DNA from: an uncultured Ignavibacteria bacterium
GTDB taxonomy: Bacteria > Bacteroidota > Ignavibacteria > Kapaibacteriales > UBA961
Direction of reading: 5' to 3'
Assembly (NCBI GenBank): GCA_937868245.1
Contig: CALMMI010000190.1
Coordinates: 1 to 5,807 of the forward strand
DNA: 5,807 nucleotides
The translations under genes were made by a program, and so were the position numbers. The notes under the pieces are model-generated. The model saw only the letters and a list, made by a program, of their open reading frames with translations. It did no database searches and was not told the DNA's origin. Within the stretch, counting starts at the first letter, position 1. The number at the start of each line of letters is the position of its first letter. Shown one piece after another: positions 1-5,426 of this stretch.

Positions 1-332
1 GGCTTAGCATCCCGCATTTCCCTCACTAAAAACTCATAGCCAGAGTTCTTGTCATTTTCAAAACATTTTTGGTAAATCTTCCCATAAGATGCACCTAAAT
101 CATTTTCATCAATTTCTTTCTCTATTATCCATTCCTCTACTTTAACTTTATCTGTTCTCTCAATAATTTTTTTATACCATTTTTTTGCAAGCATCTCACC
201 AGTCGGTATTCCACTAGGATAACTTGCACCAGCTCCAAGAATAAAACAAAATTTTCTTGTATCGGATTTTCTATGAATTTCATTAATAAGGTGTTTAAAT
301 TCGTGAGTATCTATTATTTTCATTAGGTCCAT
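1..332 (-). CDS. SIR2-like domain protein, N-terminal part (runs off left edge)
   Basis: Read on the minus strand, an open frame runs from ATG at 332-330 to the left edge: 110 full codons and part of a proline codon, with no stop. An in-frame stop at 344-342 fixes the upstream limit; a second ATG at 323-321 is an alternative start. After about 28 residues comes a hydrophobic strand leading into FILGAGASYPSGIPTG (about residues 30-45). This matches the nucleotide-binding GAGxS and SGIP signature of SIR2-type Rossmann domains. A helix with EMLAKKW follows, then a charged segment and YEFLVREMRDAKP near the edge, a pattern I associate with SIR2-like (SIR2_2 type) proteins just before the TTNFD region. 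Catalytic Asn and His would lie outside the window. Many proteins of this class are NADases in phage defence (ThsA, DSR, SIR2-STAND and SIR2-pAgo systems). Which one this is depends on the missing C-terminus. There is no clear Shine-Dalgarno, and GC is low (97 of the first 300 bases). The domain call is fairly firm; a defence role is inference. Confidence 0.8.
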   Translation of the reverse strand, partial: MDLMKIIDTHEFKHLINEIHRKSDTRKFCFILGAGASYPSGIPTGEMLAKKWYKKIIERTDKVKVEEWIIEKEIDENDLGASYGKIYQKCFENDKNSGYEFLVREMRDAK

Positions 333-374
333 AGGTTTAAGTTAACCATCACTATGTGTTTTCTTGTTGGGAGA

Positions 375-386
375 TATTATATAATA
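375..386. promoter_or_regulatory. AT palindrome with -10-like hexamers on both strands
   Basis: TATTATATAATA is a perfect 12-base palindrome and contains TATAAT on both strands (380-385 forward, 381-376 reverse). It lies about 43 bases before the SIR2-like start, a plausible place for that gene's promoter. No good -35 element lies 16-18 bases away on either strand, and Bacteroidota often use a different promoter consensus. This could simply be AT-rich DNA. Confidence 0.25.
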
Positions 387-525
387 GCGAACTTACACCA
401 ATTCCCCCACACCTCCAAACCAAAATTCCACCCCAAATCAATTTCAAACCCAAATACACCCCGTCATACCCCATTTCAGGATTTTTTTGCTTATTTTGCA
501 GTTTAGGATTTCCCACAGGGTGCAC

Positions 526-554
526 AGATTTTTAGCACAGAGTTACACAGAGAA
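526..554 (+). repeat. Fragment of a dispersed CACAGAG-type intergenic repeat
   Basis: The core GCACAGAGTTACACAGAGAA resembles the short 'CACAGAG...ACACAGAG' repeats I know from intergenic DNA of Bacteroidota and other bacteria. A related piece in the opposite orientation appears at 3170-3210, where CTTTGTGGC and TTAGTGTCTTTGT are visible. It lies 43 bases before bioB, so it may form part of the mRNA leader. Function is unknown; family membership rests on recall, not a search. Confidence 0.45.
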
Positions 555-596
555 GGGCTGTTACAGCAGCAATAAGTATAACAATTACAATAGAAT

Positions 597-1583
597 ATGA
601 ATATCAGAACCGACTGGACATTAGAAGAAATACGAGAAATTTACAACCGTCCCCTGCTCGACTTAATGTTCGAGGCGGCAACCATCCACCGCGAAAACAA
701 CGCCTACGGCGAAGTGCAAATCAGCAGTTTGATTTCCATCAAAACAGGCGGTTGCAAGGAAGATTGCTCGTATTGTCCTCAATCAATAAAATTTAATACC
801 GACATCACTGTCCACCCTTTGATGCAGCTCGCCGAAGTGAAAAGGAAAGCCCTTACCGCCAAGGAAAACGGTGCGTCGCGGGTGTGTATGGGTGCATCAT
901 GGCGTGAAGTGCGCGACAATCGCGATTTCGACCGTGTACTCGAAATGGTGAAGGAAGTGAACGATATGGGTATAGAAGTATGCTGCACGCTCGGTATGCT
1001 CACCTACGAACAGGCGCAAAAGCTGAAAGAATCGGGCTGCTTCGCCTACAACCATAATATCGACACCTCGCGCGATTATTATGATAAGATCATAACCACC
1101 CGTAATTTCGACGACCGTTTGGAAACTCTCGACAATGTCCGCAAAGCCCAAATGACAGTCTGTTGCGGCGGAATCATCGGTTTAGGCGAAACCGACGAGG
1201 ACAGGATTCAAATGCTTCACACACTCTCTACGCTGGAGGTACATCCTGATTCTGTGCCAATTAATGCGCTCGTCCCGGTTAAAGGCACTGCCCTCGAAAA
1301 CAACAAGCGTATAAACATCGACGAAATGGTACGGATGATTGCCACAGCAAGAATCCTAATGCCAAAAAGCGTAGTACGCCTATCAGCAGGGCGCAACGAA
1401 ATGAGTCTGGCAGAACAGGCAATGTGCTTCATGGCTGGAGCAAATTCCATTTTCGCAGGTGAAAAACTGCTCACAACTCCGAATCCCGATATTGATGAGG
1501 ATATGCGGATGTTCAAGATGCTGGGATTGAAGCCACGTGCGCCGTTTAAGGATGTTCAGAAGTTGGAAGAGGTAGAGGCTTAA
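597..1583 (+). CDS. bioB: Biotin synthase (radical SAM)
   Basis: BioB performs the last step, inserting sulfur into dethiobiotin to give biotin, using a [4Fe-4S] cluster with S-adenosylmethionine and a [2Fe-2S] cluster as sulfur donor. The 328-residue protein is slightly shorter than the E. coli enzyme. The radical SAM motif C53-x3-C57-x2-C60 (GGCKEDCSYCPQS) is intact. The [2Fe-2S] ligands are present as C97 (RVCMGASWR), C129 (EVCCTLG), C189 (TVCCGGIIGLGE) and R261 (RLSAGRNEMS), matching E. coli C97, C128, C188 and R260. The substrate-site motif YNHNIDTS is at 151-158. The ATG at 597 gives a normal N-terminus (DWTLEEIREIYNRPL). It has the highest GC of the window (149 of 300 bases counted at 661-960), unlike bioD (105 of 300). 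It is followed by a 308-base repeat-rich gap, so cotranscription with bioF is possible but not shown. Confidence 0.97.
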   Translation: MNIRTDWTLEEIREIYNRPLLDLMFEAATIHRENNAYGEVQISSLISIKTGGCKEDCSYCPQSIKFNTDITVHPLMQLAEVKRKALTAKENGASRVCMGASWREVRDNRDFDRVLEMVKEVNDMGIEVCCTLGMLTYEQAQKLKESGCFAYNHNIDTSRDYYDKIITTRNFDDRLETLDNVRKAQMTVCCGGIIGLGETDEDRIQMLHTLSTLEVHPDSVPINALVPVKGTALENNKRINIDEMVRMIATARILMPKSVVRLSAGRNEMSLAEQAMCFMAGANSIFAGEKLLTTPNPDIDEDMRMFKMLGLKPRAPFKDVQKLEEVEA

Positions 1584-1596
1584 TACCCTTGAAAAG

Positions 1597-1628
1597 AATC
1601 CCCCCTGCCCCCTTTAACAAGGGGGAGA
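1597..1628 (-). repeat. C-run/G-run hairpin repeat, copy A
   Basis: Two C-runs (1600-1605 and 1608-1612) are followed by a G-run (1621-1625). CCCCCTT at 1608-1614 pairs with AAGGGGG at 1619-1625 around a TAAC loop. Taking copies C and E as the forward orientation, this is a reverse copy. It begins 13 bases after the bioB stop. No T-run follows. Confidence 0.8.
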
Positions 1629-1663
1629 GAAGTTCTGAATCAGCTTTAAGAAATAGAAAAAAA

Positions 1664-1760
1664 CTCTTATTCACCTCTTCGAGAGGGTAATGGGTGTGTG
1701 GCACAGCAGGGAAATAAGAGCCACCCCGTCCTTCGGACACCCCTCCGAGGGAGGGGAATT
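1664..1760. repeat. Inverted pair of a second palindromic repeat
   Basis: CTCTTATT at 1664-1671 is exactly inverted as AATAAGAG at 1713-1720. Beyond these lie two related hairpins in opposite orientation. The first is CCTCT/AGAGG at 1674-1686 with a TCG loop, followed by a GTGTGTGGC tail. The second is CCCCTCC/GGAGGGG at 1740-1756 with a GAG loop, preceded by CCACCCCGTCC. Reverse-complementing the right unit gives the same order of elements as the left unit, so the two are diverged copies facing each other. This looks like a small MITE-like or REP-like unit; no coding capacity. Confidence 0.6.
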
Positions 1761-1803
1761 AGGACAAAAAAGCACAACAGTAAGCCAATTAGAATAAAGA
1801 CAC

Positions 1804-1842
1804 TACGTCATCCCCCTTGTTAAAGGGGGAACGAGGGGGATT
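1804..1842 (+). repeat. C-run/G-run hairpin repeat, copy C
   Basis: The unit starts TACGTCATC, then CCCCCTT (1812-1818), loop GTTA, AAGGGGG (1823-1829), and a second G-run (1835-1839) followed by ATT. The first C-run can pair with either G-run, and ATCCCCC at 1810-1816 is complementary to GGGGGAT at 1835-1841. It is an inverted copy of A and a direct copy of E (5344-5380). A TTG at 1817-1819 inside it is in frame with bioF but is not a credible start. Confidence 0.85.
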
Positions 1843-1891
1843 AAACGAGCGCACTACACAACAGCACGTAAAAACAAAACAATCAAACTCC

Positions 1892-2989
1892 ATGCCCCGG
1901 GAAAACTTCTTAGAACAAAAATTAGAGCTCAAGAAAGCCACCAATTCTTACCGCACATTGCCAAACTTTGAGGGGATGGTTGATTTTTGCTCTAATGATT
2001 ATCTGGGCTTTTCCAAACTGCTTATTCCTTACGAATCTACGGATATTACCCTTCCCACCGGCTCAACAGGTTCACGGCTGATTTCCGGTAATTCCTCCCT
2101 TGCAGAAAAAACTGAACAGCTAATAGCAGGTTATCATAATGCAGAATCCGCGCTCATTTTCAATTGCGGATACATGGCGAATGTGGGATTGTTTTCATGT
2201 GTGGTTGATACCCATGATGTGGTGATTCACGATGAATTGATTCATGCCAGTGTTATCGATGGAATACGTCTTGGATTTGGGCAGCGACTAAAATTTAAGC
2301 ATAATGATGTGAGTGATTTGGAGAGGATACTTGCTAAATCCAAAGGACGGGTATTTGTAGCCATTGAATCGGTATATTCAATGGACGGCGATATTGCTCC
2401 ACTGGAAAACATAGCAAATCTTTGCCAAAAATACAGTGCATTCCTTATCGTGGATGAAGCCCATTCTATTGGTGTTTACGGGAATAAGGGCGAAGGTCTT
2501 GTAAGTTCATTACATCTTGAAGAAAAGGTATTTGCACGGGTGATAACTTTCGGGAAAGCAATGGGATTGCACGGAGCAGCTGTTCTCGGCAGCAGAACTT
2601 TAATTGATTTTTTAATCAATCATTCACGTGCTTTTATCTATACGACAGCACTGCCTCCGCATACGTATGTACTGCTCCAGAAGTCATATACGCTACTACC
2701 CTCTGCCGATAGAAAAACCCTTTTTGAATTGATTAATCATTTTAAGTTCAAGGCATCGAAGATTGAAAAGTATCGCTGGCAATGCAATGACTCCCCTATT
2801 CAGAATCTGCTTGGCGATGGAAATGATATGGTGAAATCTATTGCAGATACGTTGCAGAAGAATAATTTTGCGGTAAAGGCGATTCTCTCACCTACTGTGC
2901 CCAAAGGTAAGGAGCGGTTAAGGATTTGTTTGCATAGTTTTAATACTGTTGAGCAGATTGATGCGCTTTTTGAATGGGTGAATTCATAA
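1892..2989 (+). CDS. bioF: 8-amino-7-oxononanoate (KAPA) synthase
   Basis: BioF is a PLP-dependent alpha-oxoamine synthase that condenses pimeloyl thioester with L-alanine, with loss of CO2, to give KAPA. From the ATG at 1892 the protein has 365 residues, close to the usual length of about 380. Visible motifs are SNDYLGF (34-40), TGSTGSRLISG (56-66), H118 in DELIHAS (ring-stacking histidine), ESVYSMDGDIAPL (159-171), D188 and H191 in VDEAHSIGVYG, the PLP lysine K222 in TFGKAMGLHGAAVLGS, and RLRICLHS near the C-terminus. The frame stays open upstream to a TTG at 1817, adding 25 residues, but those come largely from the intergenic hairpin repeat. The residues after Met at 1892 (ENFLEQKLELKKATNSYRTL) already form the normal BioF N-terminal helix. 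The leader is A-rich with no clear Shine-Dalgarno. GC is intermediate (125 of 300 at 2281-2580). Confidence 0.95.
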   Translation: MPRENFLEQKLELKKATNSYRTLPNFEGMVDFCSNDYLGFSKLLIPYESTDITLPTGSTGSRLISGNSSLAEKTEQLIAGYHNAESALIFNCGYMANVGLFSCVVDTHDVVIHDELIHASVIDGIRLGFGQRLKFKHNDVSDLERILAKSKGRVFVAIESVYSMDGDIAPLENIANLCQKYSAFLIVDEAHSIGVYGNKGEGLVSSLHLEEKVFARVITFGKAMGLHGAAVLGSRTLIDFLINHSRAFIYTTALPPHTYVLLQKSYTLLPSADRKTLFELINHFKFKASKIEKYRWQCNDSPIQNLLGDGNDMVKSIADTLQKNNFAVKAILSPTVPKGKERLRICLHSFNTVEQIDALFEWVNS

Positions 2990-3044
2990 TGTAAATAGTC
3001 TGTAATAAAGGGCATTTTACAAGTTTGTTCATAAAATAACCGCC

Positions 3045-3151
3045 TGTCATGCTGAACTCGATTCAGCATCTCCGCTAGCATTTAGAAATAGCAAACGGGA
3101 ATCAGCACGTCCAATCAGCAACGGAGATCCTGAATCGAGTTCAGGATGACA
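3045..3151. repeat. 107-base element with 30-base inverted ends
   Basis: The left end (3045-3074) and the reverse complement of the right end (3122-3151) match at 28 of 30 bases. Each end is itself a small palindrome: GCTGAA/TTCAGC on the left and CCTGAA/TTCAGG on the right. The two mismatches are exactly the outer base pair of that small stem, swapped from G-C to C-G, so both stems are kept. The 47-base centre codes for nothing visible. The ends resemble the GTCATGCTGAA...TTCAGCATCT repeats I know from many Bacteroidota intergenic regions. It could be a nonautonomous mobile element or a bidirectional structural element at the bioF 3' end. Confidence 0.85.
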
Positions 3152-3169
3152 AGTGTAAATATTTAAATT

Positions 3170-3210
3170 CTTAGTGTCTTTGTATTGTTTTGCTGTCGCC
3201 TTTGTGGCTA
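3170..3210 (-). repeat. Fragment of dispersed CACAGAG/TTTGTGGC-type repeat
   Basis: TTAGTGTCTTTGT followed by CCTTTGTGGCTA reads, on the other strand, as a diverged form of the same type of repeat seen at 526-554. The match between the two copies is loose, and assignment to one family is by recollection of similar intergenic repeats. Confidence 0.4.
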
Positions 3211-3240
3211 TATTTGACTCAGCATAACTTACACTTTCAA

Positions 3241-3265
3241 GTCACCCTGAGTTCATCGAAGGGTT
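3241..3265 (+). repeat. Fragment of a GTCACCCTGAG...TCGAAGGGT repeat
   Basis: The segment begins GTCACCCTGAG and ends TCGAAGGGTT. It closely resembles a well-known dispersed intergenic repeat type (GTCACCCTGAGC...GTCGAAGGGT). CCCT and AGGG at its ends can pair. Only one copy is present here, so the repeat call rests on recall and not on a second copy in the window. Confidence 0.5.
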
Positions 3266-3331
3266 CAATTACTTACCTTAGAACGAATATTAATTATCCG
3301 TTTTTATGCGTTTTCATAATTCCAAGAGTAC

Positions 3332-3955
3332 ATGAACATAGCAATAGTAGGAATCCATACCGGAATCGGAAAAACAATATGCTCCGCAATTCTGTGCGAA
3401 GCACTGAATGCCGATTATTGGAAACCCGTTCAAGCAGGAGAGTTGGAGAACTCCGATTCCATTACCGTACGGCAATTATGCACAAGTCAGATAACCATTC
3501 ATCCTGAAAGATATAGGTTAAACATTCCTGCATCCCCGCACTATTCGGCTGCAATGGAAGGAATTACAATCAAAAAAGAGGATTTTGATTTACCCCAAAC
3601 AAGCAATCATCTCATAATAGAAACTGCAGGTGGAGTGATGTCTCCGTTAGCTAAGGAATTTCTGAATATAGATTTAGTTGAGAAATTGAATTGTCCCGTG
3701 ATAGTAATTTCAGAAAATTACTTAGGCAGCATTAACCACACATTATTGACATTGCAAGTATTGAAGAATAGAAATATTAATATAGTAGGTATTATATTTA
3801 ATGGTGATAAGAATCAGGCAAGTGAAGAATTTATTCTTAGTTATTTCAATGTCCCGTTTCTTTTTTCTGTCCCGAGGTTTGAGAATCTCAATTCCGATTC
3901 TATTGCCTTGTTTGCTCCATCTGTTTCCCCAATAATGAAAGAACTCTGTGAGTGA
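3332..3955 (+). CDS. bioD: Dethiobiotin synthetase
   Basis: BioD uses ATP and CO2 to close the ureido ring of DAPA, giving dethiobiotin. The 207-residue protein is near the usual 220-240. The P-loop is GIHTGIGKT (7-15) with T10 and K14. YWKPVQAG gives the catalytic K31, NSDS at 40-43 matches the E. coli NSDA Mg-binding region, IETAGGVMSPL holds E97 (the usual form is EGAGG), LGSINHTLLT is at 131-140, and N157 in GIIFNGD is the nucleotide-base contact seen in the family. The first ATG at 3332 places the P-loop at the normal distance from the N-terminus. Its last 8 bases overlap the bioA start, which suggests translational coupling. GC is the lowest of the bio genes (105 of 300 at 3481-3780). 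Confidence 0.95.
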   Translation: MNIAIVGIHTGIGKTICSAILCEALNADYWKPVQAGELENSDSITVRQLCTSQITIHPERYRLNIPASPHYSAAMEGITIKKEDFDLPQTSNHLIIETAGGVMSPLAKEFLNIDLVEKLNCPVIVISENYLGSINHTLLTLQVLKNRNINIVGIIFNGDKNQASEEFILSYFNVPFLFSVPRFENLNSDSIALFAPSVSPIMKELCE

Positions 3956-5228
3956 TTCACAAATAAATAATTATCCGATTTGGCATCCCTTCACACAAAT
4001 GAAACAGGAGCAAACCCCTCTTGAAATTGTAAGCGGCGAAGGATGTTACCTTACTACAAAAGACGGGCGGAGAATCCTGGATGCAGTTTCATCGTGGTGG
4101 GTGAATCTCCACGGGCATTCCCACCCATTTATAGCTCAGAGTATAGCCGAACAAGCAGCCGAGTTGGAGCATGTGATCTTTGCAGGGTTTACTCATAAAC
4201 CTGCTATCGACCTTGCTAATAATTTGCTAAAGATACTCCCCGATAATTTCACTAAAATCTTCTTTTCTGATGACGGTAGCACCTCGGTAGAGGTTGCCCT
4301 CAAAATGGCATTGCAGTATTGGTTTAATCTTGGGATAAAGCATAAGACAAAGATAATCGCTTTTCGAGACGGGTATCATGGCGATACATTCGGGGCTATG
4401 TCGGTGGCTGGGAAAAATTCCTTCAACACGGCTTTTCAGGAAAAAATGTTTGATGTGCATTTTATCACAACGCCGGAAAACGGGCAGATAGAACAGTCTC
4501 TTCTCGAGTTTGAGCAATTAGCAAAGAATGATGATATTGCTGCGTTTATCTTCGAACCCCTTGTGCAGGGTGCGTCGGGAATGAGAATGCACAAGCCGGA
4601 GGATTTGGACAAACTGCTTCAAATCGCAAAGCAGAACGATATAATTTGCATTGCCGATGAGGTAATGACAGGTTTCGGCAGAACAGGAAATTTATTCGCG
4701 ATAGATTATTTGGTAAACAAACCTGATCTTATTTGTCTATCAAAAGGTATTACCGGAGGATTTCTGCCATTGGGTGTTACAGCTGCATCTCAAAGAATTT
4801 ACGATGCTTTTTATGATGATGATAAGCTAAAAACGTTTTTTCATGGGCATTCCTATACAGCCAATCCGATAGCGTGTGCTGCTGCTAATGCAAGTTACGA
4901 ACTTCTGGTTAGTCCAAAATGCAGACGGCAAATCCAGATGATAACGGAATCTCACAAGGAATTTCTGCTTACGCTAAAAGATAATAAGTACATTAAAAAT
5001 GCACGAAGTGTAGGAACAATAGTGGCTTTTGAACTTGAAGATATGGGCGAAACATCCTATTTTCATTCAATTCGTGATAAAATTTATACTCATTGCCTTG
5101 AGCAAAACGTTTTGCTCAGACCTCTCGGGAATGTGATTTACACAATGCCCCCCTATTGCATTACGAAGGTAGAATTGGAGAGAGTGTATGAAGTGATGGT
5201 GTCTTGTACTGATTTACTTAAAAATTGA
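3948..5228 (+). CDS. bioA: Adenosylmethionine-8-amino-7-oxononanoate aminotransferase (DAPA synthase)
   Basis: BioA transfers an amino group, normally from S-adenosylmethionine, to KAPA to make DAPA, using PLP. The 426-residue length fits E. coli BioA (429). The GTG start at 3948 overlaps the end of bioD by 8 bases. It is preferred because the first ATG, about 50 bases in, would remove the conserved IWHPFTQM (11-18). Other motifs are SSWWVNLHGHSHP (48-60), FFSDDGSTSVEVALKMALQYW, DGYHGDTFGAMSV with Y143 and D146, IADEVMTGFGRTG with D237 and R245, the PLP lysine K266 in LSKGITGG, HGHSYTANPIACAAANAS, and R391 in LLRPLGNVIYTMPPY. These match E. coli Y144, D147, R253, K274 and R391. One difference is F15 where E. 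coli has Y17. SAM as donor is inferred from overall BioA similarity. Confidence 0.96.
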   Translation: MSDSQINNYPIWHPFTQMKQEQTPLEIVSGEGCYLTTKDGRRILDAVSSWWVNLHGHSHPFIAQSIAEQAAELEHVIFAGFTHKPAIDLANNLLKILPDNFTKIFFSDDGSTSVEVALKMALQYWFNLGIKHKTKIIAFRDGYHGDTFGAMSVAGKNSFNTAFQEKMFDVHFITTPENGQIEQSLLEFEQLAKNDDIAAFIFEPLVQGASGMRMHKPEDLDKLLQIAKQNDIICIADEVMTGFGRTGNLFAIDYLVNKPDLICLSKGITGGFLPLGVTAASQRIYDAFYDDDKLKTFFHGHSYTANPIACAAANASYELLVSPKCRRQIQMITESHKEFLLTLKDNKYIKNARSVGTIVAFELEDMGETSYFHSIRDKIYTHCLEQNVLLRPLGNVIYTMPPYCITKVELERVYEVMVSCTDLLKN

Positions 5229-5265
5229 GTTTTCAGGCAATTTTTCTGTCTTTCAGCTCGTGCAG

Positions 5266-5304
5266 AAATCCCCCTTAATCCCCCTTTATCAAGGGGGAGA
5301 CAAG
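5266..5304 (-). repeat. C-run/G-run hairpin repeat, copy D
   Basis: C-runs at 5270-5274 and 5280-5284 are followed by a G-run at 5293-5297. CCCCCTT (5280-5286) pairs with AAGGGGG (5291-5297) around loop TATC. It is in the same orientation as copy A and inverted relative to copy E. A short T-run starts 11 bases after the stem (5309-5313), too far for a standard intrinsic terminator, though the stem may still slow transcription leaving bioA. Confidence 0.8.
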
Positions 5305-5343
5305 AAAATTTTTATAATTACGGCACTTATGCCACCATGGACA

Positions 5344-5380
5344 TACGTCATCCCCTTGTTAAAGGGGACCGAGGGGATTT
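5344..5380 (+). repeat. C-run/G-run hairpin repeat, copy E
   Basis: TACGTCATC leads into CCCCTT (5352-5357), loop GTTA, AAGGGG (5362-5367), then CGAGGGGATT. It is a direct copy of C at 1804-1842, but each of its three C or G runs is 4 bases long where C has 5. Together with copy D it forms an inverted pair across the bioA to ferritin-like gap, the same arrangement as A and C. Confidence 0.85.
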
Positions 5381-5426
5381 GTAAAGACTAAAAAAATGAC
5401 AGATAATCCAAAACTAAAATTAAAAC

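Larger units (their letters stand above)
333..596. other. Divergent intergenic region between SIR2-like gene and bioB
   Basis: This 264-base spacer separates two divergent genes, so it should hold promoters for both. I see no convincing gene. It contains a 12-base AT palindrome (375-386), a stretch almost free of G (390-478, with a single G at 463), T-rich sequence with TTATTTTG at 491-498, and a short dispersed-repeat fragment (526-554). TTATTTTG is one base short of the Bacteroidota -7 consensus TAnnTTTG, and no good TTTG -33 partner sits at the right distance, so I do not call a promoter there. The bioB leader is A-rich without a clear Shine-Dalgarno. No BirA-type operator with two matching arms was found. 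Confidence 0.6.
1584..1891. other. Repeat-filled gap between bioB and bioF
   Basis: The gap holds no gene that I can support. It is mostly short GC-rich palindromes: a hairpin repeat at 1597-1628, an inverted pair of a second repeat type at 1664-1760, and a hairpin repeat at 1804-1842 that is an inverted copy of the first. Between them are A-rich fillers. Only about 50 bases separate the last repeat from the bioF ATG. The hairpins could attenuate or stabilise a bioB-bioF transcript, but none is followed directly by a T-run, so I do not call an intrinsic terminator. Confidence 0.7.
2990..3331. other. Repeat-filled gap between bioF and bioD
   Basis: This 342-base gap carries a 107-base inverted-repeat element (3045-3151), a TTTGTGGC-type repeat fragment (3170-3210) and a CCCTGAG-type fragment (3241-3265). 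The last 50 bases before bioD are AT-rich and include a weak stem, TTATG/CATAA, at 3304-3319. An open frame running through this gap into bioD is made of repeat sequence and then a shadow of bioD, and shows no protein character. A promoter for bioD-bioA may lie in the AT-rich end, but I cannot identify one. Confidence 0.7.

Noticed and set aside
334..347. GGTT...AACC and GTTAAC near the SIR2-like start, resembling a BirA operator half-site
   Set aside because: Only one half is convincing, no matching second arm lies at the usual spacing, and it sits by the SIR2-like gene, over 240 bases from bioB.
491..498. Bacteroidota-type -7 promoter element TTATTTTG before bioB
   Set aside because: It is one base short of TAnnTTTG, and no TTTG or TTG -33 element lies 19-21 bases upstream.
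1597..1842. CRISPR-like array of repeats
   Set aside because: Units are few, unequal in spacing, in opposite orientation and of more than one family, without unique spacers of constant length.
3190..3507. Open frame of about 105 codons overlapping the start of bioD
   Set aside because: Its first half is intergenic repeat and AT-rich DNA and its second half is bioD in another frame. It has no protein-like pattern, and the bioD frame shows clear motifs.
5280..5313. Rho-independent terminator after bioA
   Set aside because: The 7-base GC stem is real, but the T-run begins 11 bases after it. The same hairpin occurs elsewhere as a repeat without any T-run, so repeat is the better call.
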